This document shows positions 28,512 to 34,451 of a DNA stretch of 34,451 nt, one piece after another. A program made the translations under genes and the position numbers. The notes below the pieces were generated by a model that saw nothing but the letters and a program-made list of their open reading frames with translations, was not told the origin of the DNA and searched no databases. Source of the DNA: Spirogloea muscicola (lineage: Eukaryota > Streptophyta > Zygnematophyceae > Spirogloeales > Spirogloeaceae); the NCBI GenBank assembly GCA_009602725.1, contig WELB01000360.1, positions 40,833-75,283 on the forward strand, read 5' to 3'. Numbering within the stretch: the stretch's first letter is position 1; each line of letters opens with the position of its first letter.

Positions 28512-29628
28512 ATGCGGCTCCCCGCGCTCGCCGCCGCCCCCGCCCTTCCCCCCCCCCCTTTCCCTCGCGCCCGCNCGGCCAGGAGCTGTCCAAGGTCCAA
28601 GCTCCTCCCTCCGGCCAGCCCCTCCGCGAGCCCTTCCGCGAGCTGGCACCCTGACCCCCGGCAGCGCTGCCTCGCCCTCGCAGGCTGTGCGGCGCACGGC
28701 GGGCACGTTCGCGCCGCGGGCGTCGGGCGGTGCGCAGCGGCAGAAGAACCCTGCGCAGCCCGGCACCGCACTCTACCGGGTGTTCGAGGTGCAGGCGTAC
28801 GCGAGCCTGGCTGCCGGCGGCCTCCTCTCCTTCAACCTCCTCTTCCCCTCCGACCACCCCGACCTCTGGCGCCTCGTGGGCATGTGGTCCATCTGGATGT
28901 TCAGTGAGCTACTCTCCTCCGCCCCCGCCCCCCGGCACCTCTCAGCTCAGGCAGCTGCTGGCATGCACTCGATGCAGTGGCCCCTCCCAGGGAGACAACA
29001 GACCGCAGACCCTGTCTCCATGAAGCCTCCAATGGGCAGCCGATGGGGGAAAGGGAATCCTAAACCCTTGACCCCAAACCACCTCACATGCCCAACCCCC
29101 AAACCCTAGCAGGAGCTGCCTCCTGTCCCCATGCTGCAGAGGAGCCCTGAATACCTCTGCGCTACCGGCCGCGTCAAGCGCCAAGCAAGACCAGTGTGCA
29201 GCACACTCTGGCTGGGTGATTCATCACAGCAAGCAAGCCGTTGCCAACTCCTGCTGTGGCAGCCATTCCATCACTGAGGGCCCGGGATTGCCCGGCCCAG
29301 GAGAAGGAGGCGCTCAACTACCTATTCCTGGCGCTGCCTTTGATCAACGTCACTCTTCCCCTCGTCTGGAAGTCATTTGCAGCTGTGTGGACGGCTGACG
29401 TGCTGGCCTTCTGTGCCTTCTATGCATGGAAGGTGCGCAGAATATACCACTTTCACTTCTGTCCGCCCTGGCTTGGTGTCCCCCGTCGCTGCTGCCTGGG
29501 TTGAGACTGGCACAGATGACAAGCACTTCAGTGATAAGCTAGCTGCTCTTATTTGCAAGGAGCACATCTTGGCTAAAGCTCTGCAGGGTTGGCTGGAGCT
29601 CTGCAGGGTTGCTCAGGTTCACGGTTAA
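28512..29628 (+). CDS. RPH1-like (RESISTANCE TO PHYTOPHTHORA 1 family) chloroplast membrane protein
   Basis: Phase-consistent exons are 28684-28903, 29263-29432 and 29587-29628. A first exon from an ATG at about 28512 is likely but blurred by an N at 28575. Joined exons give VFEVQAYASLAAGGLLSFNL, PDLWRLVGMWSIWMFTIPSL, RARDCPAQEKEALNYLFLAL, PLINVTLPLVWKSFAAVWTA and DVLAFCAFYAWKGWLE. From memory this closely follows the land-plant RPH1 protein, a small chloroplast protein reported to affect oomycete resistance; its molecular role is unknown. Three or four hydrophobic segments are visible. The Arg/Ala/Pro-rich N-terminus fits a plastid transit peptide (inferred). The donor A|GTGAGC at 28903 and acceptor GGCAG|CC at 29263 make the Thr of FTIPSL, which supports the model. 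The final residues after GWLE are not conserved, so the last exon is slightly less sure. Confidence 0.8.
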
Positions 29629-30539
29629 CGGCTGCTCAGGGTCAGTGTCAACAGGGTGACCTGCCAGATGCTGTTGCGTAGCCTGCAATCGAGTCTTTGT
29701 GCCACGTAGCTTTGCTGCGGCTCTCGTTGAGCTGCTGCATGGTGCCAGTCGAGCACGTTACAAAGTGCCAAGGCTGGCAGCTGCAGACCCCGGGGCAAAG
29801 GTGGCACACCACACGGACAATTCTGCTCACATTGGCCTGTGGGTCCCTGTTTTGAGCAGATGGAGTGGCTGGGAGGCAGCTCAAGTCCTGAAGAGGACCA
29901 CAATTAGTTGGTGCTCACACTTACTACAGGCATAGGATAGATTCTGGGGCTAAGCTGGTAGGATTCACATTCATGTAGTACAAGTGCCAAGAGCACAACA
30001 ATTAGCACCTCCGCGTGTCACACAGAGCAACTTTCGTGGGGGACAATTTGATTCCCTATACATGGATCATGGATGCACCTGGCACAAGGGGCAGAAAGTA
30101 TCTTATGAGTCGATTCTTGGTATTATTTAGATCATGAGCTTTGTGCTCATCCTTAGCTACAAAAGTGAGCGGGGACTGAATGAATGTGGCATTGCTCTAC
30201 ACCCCATTTTCCTGTGATCACAGGTGTTCCTCTTCCTCTTCTGGCTCGGTGCTCGCACCGGAGCTTTGTGTTGGGAATCGTCTCTGCCTCTGAAGCAGAG
30301 TGATGAGGCCTTAAGATTATTGAGCATGCCGAATGCTTGTCACCTTAATCATTCCATTGCGCTGTGTCCTCAAGGGTGTACTTGACAGCGGATAGGCCAA
30401 GGTGGCGACCTGAGAACCTCTTAGCAGCTTAGACCCTGTAGACTCCAGATCCTCGCTGTCACTCTTCTGTTGCTCAATGGTCCATGTGTAGCGTGTGTAG
30501 CGTTCCATTCGTATGGGCGCATTATCCTCCCCTCCCATT
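29629..30539. other. Intergenic region downstream of the RPH1-like gene
   Basis: No gene is recognised. Short open frames on both strands have no domain resemblance. The region is near average in composition and lacks the element tails seen elsewhere, so it may be single-copy DNA holding the 3' UTR. Confidence 0.45.
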
Positions 30540-31305
30540 AACGCGTACATGTGGTATCACTTCGGTATCACTTCTTCCGCCAGCGTTGTGCCGCTTGGCG
30601 TGACCCCTGTCTTGCGGTATCCTCGAGGTCTTCACGTGGACGTGACATGTCCCCGCGACCGACCCTTGTGAGGGCCGCTCTCTCTCCGAGGGGTGATGCC
30701 CGTCCAACTCCGCAACGGGGTCCCTCGGACGAGGCGTGTCGATCTGGTTGGCGTCCCCCTGGGAGGTAGCAAGCGGCTCCTCATGGACGTCGTCCTCACC
30801 GACAGCTTCCGGAAGAAGGTCCCCATAATTTCTGAGACCGGCTATGCCGTGAAGGTGGCCGAACAGAAGAAGTTGCACAAGTACAAGGACCACCCGGCGG
30901 GTGAAACCTTTTACCCCCTGGCCATGGACAATCCACGGGGGTCCGGTGGTCCTCGTTACTTTCGCTGCTGGCATCTCAAGCTGACCAGCGGTGCCGGGAA
31001 CAGGGTGCAGCACTTCCTGGAGGCTCGGTGCCTTTGGGTCCTGTGTCCTGCTACCGCATGCGATTGTCTATGTCCCTCTAGCGCTCCCAAGCGCTTGCTT
31101 TGCACCGCCGCACCGGTGGCGCCCTTGCAGCAGCCTCTGGCTTGCGCAGCGGGGTTGCTCTTCCTCCCCTCAGCTCATCTGACTTCCTACTGCTGACCCG
31201 GGGGTAACTAAGAGCGCCCTGCCTGCCTAGCCGGTGGCTCCGTCAAGAACACCTGTATGCATCTGGCTGGCTATCACAGCCGCTCTTATAGTATCAGCAG
31301 CCGCA
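30540..31305 (+). mobile_element. Family C non-LTR element, RLE-like region to 3' end
   Basis: The region reads LHVDVTCPRDRP in a neighbouring frame and then MPVQLRNGVPRTRRVDLVGV, GGSKRLLMDVVLTDSF, ETGYAVKVAEQKKLHKYKDH and ETFYPLAMDNPRG. This parallels the family B block RRADLVAIPPGGGPRIIADV, and so on. After frame changes near 30960 and 31050 it ends RMRLSMSL (stop), ALALHRRTGGALAAASGLRS and SSDFLLLTRG, with a stop near 31206. The 3' UTR to about 31305 includes ATGCATCTGGCTGGC and CACAGCCGCTCTT and differs from the A and B tails. An inverted relative lies at 34264-34451. Confidence 0.75.
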
Positions 31306-32305
31306 TTCATCATGAGGGCGGGGAACCCGGCATCCCCATTGCTGGGCCCGCCCCTCTGAGGGTGGGCCCTGGGGCGACCCTCGTCACACTCTCTGGGGAT
31401 CAGAAGGGGAGGGGCGGCAGGTGGAACGCTGTCAGTAGTAGGCCGAGGCCAGACTGACCAGTCGGACCAGTGACGCCCAGAGAGATGCATAGCCCTGCTT
31501 GCCTGCTGCCGCAGCGGCCGCCACAGCCGTGCTGCTGCCGTCTGCTGCTCAGCCCGTCGCCGCAGCTCGTCGCTGCACCCATCGCCGGCTCTTCGTAAGT
31601 GCCATGGTTTGCGCCCCATCTGGGGACAGCTACTAAGCCAGACCCTCAGTAGAGTTGCCGCCTACGGGCGGTGCCTCAGGGTAAAACTTCCGCTGCGCGG
31701 TATGCTCGTACGTGTTCTGTGTGCACCGGCGTTTCCATTCTGTAAGGGGGTAGTCCCTAAACCCCCTAGGTCCGAACTCCAATCAGGACGTATTAACCCC
31801 TAACTGCGTGTACAGGGATCAGGACGTCACACCATGCCCCAAGTGAAGGCCTCAATCATCTACAGGCTGGCTGTGTAGTTGGGCAGTCATTCGGGCTTAG
31901 GACCACGTCATGTGAAGGTCTCGCCACACGGAAGATCCTCTCAGCAACTTGAACTTTGTCAATCATGGACTCTTACTGTGATGTTACCGGATCTCGATGA
32001 TCCATGGTCTAAGTGAAGGCCTGCGCGTAGCCACTGGCTGAAATGGCTCTGTATATGGGCACTAAGTCAGACTTCGGATGTACAAGTGCCAGGTACTCTG
32101 CTTCTGTTATACTTTCTGCTTCTGTCTGACCCTCCCAGAAGCTTGGATCGTGTGAATTTTAGGGTCTTGTACCACTTCTTAGTCCGTGTATTGGGTGAAA
32201 GCCTGTATAGACTCACAGGCTTGGTTAGCTGTGAGTTGGGCACTGAGACAGACATAGGACATCCGAGTGCCTCGATTCTCCAATTGAGCTTCTTCCGAAT
32301 GGGGC
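31306..32305. repeat. Non-coding stretch with three diverged repeats of about 170-180 bp
   Basis: No gene is recognised. AAGTGAAGGCCT at about 31843 and 32010, and GGTGAAAGCCTG at about 32192, each precede a diverged stretch resembling CAGGCTGGCTGTG, then TTGGGCA and often CAGAC. The spacing is about 167 and 182 bases. A small stem GGGGG/CCCCC lies at about 31746-31768. The similarity was judged by eye and is weak in places. Confidence 0.35.
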
Positions 32306-32309
32306 TGAG

Positions 32310-32380
32310 GTTGTGGAAAGCCAGCCCAGGAAGAATGGACAAGGTCAAAGGGGCCGAAAGGGCCTCCAATAATCTTCTCA
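32310..32380 (-). repeat. Element tail fragment, inverted
   Basis: On - it reads TTTCGGCCCCTTTGACCTTG, then TCCATTCTTCCTGGGCTGGC and TTTCCACAACC. It has the class 3/class 4 features (GGCCCCTT, GACCTTGTC, GGGCTGGC), but the second hairpin arm has decayed. It is an isolated copy outside the main cluster. Confidence 0.65.
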
Positions 32381-33560
32381 GTGCGCACTATTGAGCGGCC
32401 CAAGTTGTACCTTCTGCAACTGTTATCATTGCTCGGATCAGATATAGGATGGCGAAATACCACCATTGGCTGAGCAGATGTCCCACACTTATAGCTCCAG
32501 GTGCTACTTTGTGCTTGCCGGTCACCTTCTGTGAGGAGGTAAAGGAGAGCACTTTCAGCACATTGAATTTGAAGCTTCTTACAATGAGGAGCTTGCAAGT
32601 CCACGGTCGAGCAAAGAAAGACAATGTCAATCATTCACTATTTTAAGTCGCCAGAAAAGTCAACTGAAGTCCTTGGTGACATGACAAGACATTGTGATGT
32701 TATATGCACTCCTTGTCTGCACAGTCTGTCCTGCATTATGAGTTGCCTATGCTACACATGATTTACATGCTATGCAAGTCTCATACCTACTTCTGCTTCT
32801 GGTAGTGATTTTTTTTGCCATATCAATGTGCGTATGTGGAGCTACTGTGCCCTGCTAATATTGAGCTGTTGAAAAAGCTTCACATACCTTCAAGCGAGGG
32901 TAAGATATTTGTAGCTCGACTGTGGCCTCTGTTGTTTACATGTATCAGCGCAAATATGGGTGTCTCAGGGTCCGTAGCTATGAATCCTACATCCTTCACA
33001 GTAGCTTATGCGGGCTTGCGTACTAGCACGTATGAGCAACTTACCATGCATGCAATGATGACTGACAGACAGGCCCATCAACCTTGATCCAACATACCCG
33101 TTGCTACAACTGAGGAGGAGCTTGCAACAGCACGGACTCTCATTAAAAGTAATAGGGTCGAGGCCTCCACTTAAGGACGCCAGCACCTAACACTGATACT
33201 TCACAAGATTGCCAACAGACGGGGAGTCACTATGGCTCGCTAATGAGTGCACGGCCACGAGTTGGGCAGGCTAGCAAGCCCACCTTTGGTAGGTATGTGC
33301 ACACATTAAAGAAAGGCACAACACCCAGATTGCCTGTAGCTACTGAAGGTGGCCGCCTCCCCCAAAGAAGAGGCTGCACGGACCAGCTCGGCAAAAGTTG
33401 GCCACTTCTTTTGAGGCCCACACGGCAAAAGTTGGCCACATCTTCTGAGGCCCACAAGCTTCAGCCTTCTGCGATAGGCGCAACGGTCGAGCCTCAGTCT
33501 CACAAGCTATCGCACCGAGCTGGAGGCCAGCAGCAGGAGCTCCCAGGTCCGTCATGATGG
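32381..33560. other. Region without recognised genes
   Basis: Composition is AT-richer than the flanks. Open frames at 32815-33087 and 33243-33557 look plausible in length but resemble no family I know, and no splice-consistent gene could be built. A short tandem duplication lies at 33389-33456. Confidence 0.4.
33389..33456. repeat. 34-bp tandem duplication, two copies
   Basis: Each unit begins CGGCAAAAGTTGGCCAC and ends GAGGCCCACA (33389-33422 and 33423-33456), differing at about two positions. It lies in a possible reading frame but changes frame between copies, since 34 is not a multiple of three. Confidence 0.85.
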
Positions 33561-33823
33561 GCTAGTTGCACGACTGCCAAGCTGAGGGATGGGGTCCCAG
33601 GCTGGCAATCATCAAGTGCTGCCTGCAGAGACAACGCCTGCGCAGTTCCCCTTTTCCACTCGGAAGGTTCTTGGAGCTACCATAGAGCCGTCTCACATGA
33701 CAAATATGCAGTCCCACAGCAGCGGCTTTGACTCTGGAGGCAGTATGCTTGAGGCAGCTCCTGAGCTTCTGCAGCAGGCCGGGGGTGCAGGCACGCACCT
33801 GTGTCGCAACAGCGGCTCCTTCA

Positions 33824-34203
33824 TCAGAGGATGCTTGCTGGTGCGTCACTGTGCGCACCAGTATTTGCGTCTGTGGTGGGTCGGTCGCTTGCTCTGCTGG
33901 CGAGCTCTGCTGTCACCCTCTCCAAACGATCCAGTCGTGCGGTCACCGAGGAGGTTCCGGTCTCCGCCTGCCAGGAAGTCATGCGTTGTTGCAGAGCTCG
34001 GATGCAGGGGCCTGCTGATGCAACTGCAGCGGCGCAGAGGGGAGGCGGTGCCGAGGGTGAGGTGGGGGGGGGAGGCGCGGCACCGCGTGGGCGAGGGCGC
34101 GGTGCGACGCCCAGAGGTCGCGCTGGAGGAGGAGCAGGGAGGCGCCGGCGGCCAGGGCGAAGCCGGAGAGGAAGGCGCCCAGGCGCACGCGCAGCAGCGA
34201 CAT
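33824..34203 (-). CDS. Possible small membrane-anchored protein, tentative two-exon model
   Basis: On - an ATG at 34203 opens 40 residues, MSLLRVRLGAFLSGFALAAG then ASLLLLQRDLWASHRALAHA. That is one hydrophobic segment after a basic start, as in small single-pass mitochondrial or plastid proteins. A GT (GCG|GTGCCG, 34084) follows, and a pyrimidine-rich stretch leads to CAG acceptors. Downstream, one frame reads ALQQRMTSWQAETGTSSVTA and RLDRLERVTAELASR, a short coiled-coil-like stretch ending at a stop at 33824-33826. The phases do not match with these sites, so either a splice site is non-canonical, a base is wrong in the C-run, or the exons are unrelated. I do not recognise the protein. Confidence 0.35.
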
Positions 34204-34263
34204 GGCTCGGCGGCGCGGCCTGGCTGGCAGGCTGCGCCGCGGCTACCGGTGATAACTACCAAG

Positions 34264-34451
34264 CGGCTGCTGATATTAAAAGAGCGGCTGTGAAAGCCAG
34301 CCAGATGCATACAGGTGTTCATGACGGAGCCACAGGCTAGACAGCCAGGGCGCTCTTAGTAACCCCGTGTCAGCAGTAGGAAGTCAGATGAGCTGAGGGG
34401 AGGAAGAGCAACCCCGCTGCGCAAGCCAGAGGCTGCTGCAAGGGCACGACC
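34264..34451 (-). mobile_element. Family C non-LTR element 3' end, inverted, cut by the window edge
   Basis: This is the reverse complement of about 31110-31305. On - it begins GGTCGTGCCCTTGCAGCAGC, continues SGLRSGVALPPLSSSDFLLL and ends at GGGTTACTAAGAGCGCCC. The tail includes GGCTCCGTCATGAACACCTG and ATGCATCTGGCTGGC. A few substitutions separate the two. It lies about 60 bases upstream of the small - strand gene start. Confidence 0.85.

Noticed and set aside
29090-29110. Telomere-like CCCTAAA/AAACCCT words
   Set aside because: Only isolated words, with no array.
32815-33087. 90-codon + frame in the AT-richer region
   Set aside because: No resemblance to a known family and no supporting splice partners or codon pattern.

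Overview
The window looks like nuclear DNA of a green alga (Chlorophyta, most likely a trebouxiophyte; inferred). Host genes are cut by many short introns with ordinary GT-AG borders. The gene set mixes mitochondrial, membrane-traffic and plant-type plastid proteins, and Ala/Ser/Gly-rich tails and GC-rich low-complexity stretches are common. Two single Ns (11115, 28575) and a 148-base N gap (17443-17590) mark assembly problems in GC-rich DNA.

Host genes: (1) a + strand, at least 13-exon gene from about 539 to 7768 for a DUF3754/TMEM143-type membrane protein with two very large disordered additions; (2) a + strand mitochondrial-type cysteine desulfurase NFS1 (10893-12398) in one open frame; (3) a convergent - strand gene (about 17430 down to 12845) for an OCRL/INPP5B-like inositol polyphosphate 5-phosphatase with 5PTase, ASH and degenerate RhoGAP domains; (4) a + strand four-exon gene (about 28512-29628) for a plant RPH1-like, probably plastid, membrane protein; (5) a tentative small - strand membrane-anchored protein (34203 down to about 33824). 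They share no evident pathway; they are separate eukaryotic transcription units.

Almost everything else is a graveyard of non-LTR retrotransposons that appear to be of the restriction-like-endonuclease (RLE) type. They occupy 8335-10885, 17715-28425, 30540-31305 and 34264-34451. Two families (A and B) retain reverse transcriptase sequence, and a third (C) is seen only as C-terminal pieces. Their proteins end in a CCHC zinc finger, a PD-(D/E)XK-like block and a terminal block finishing in a motif like LLTRGY. Only family B at 24488-27890 keeps the catalytic RT core (Y-V-D-D), and it is broken by frameshifts. The other copies are 5'-truncated and keep their 3' ends.

The most interesting structure is in the 3' ends. 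Several otherwise different 3' UTR types carry the same small module, a pyrimidine run followed by a GGGCTGGC...CCAGCCC hairpin. Five nested insertions of 20, 67, 70, 147 and 230 bp can be resolved to the base, each flanked by a 4-9 bp target-site duplication, and each consists of only the 3' end of one copy inside another. One RT frameshift is a 4-base insertion that turns a quasi-palindrome into a perfect 30-bp palindrome, the signature of a polymerase template switch. Element tails also sit directly upstream of NFS1, the RPH1-like gene and the small - strand gene, so they may form part of those promoters.
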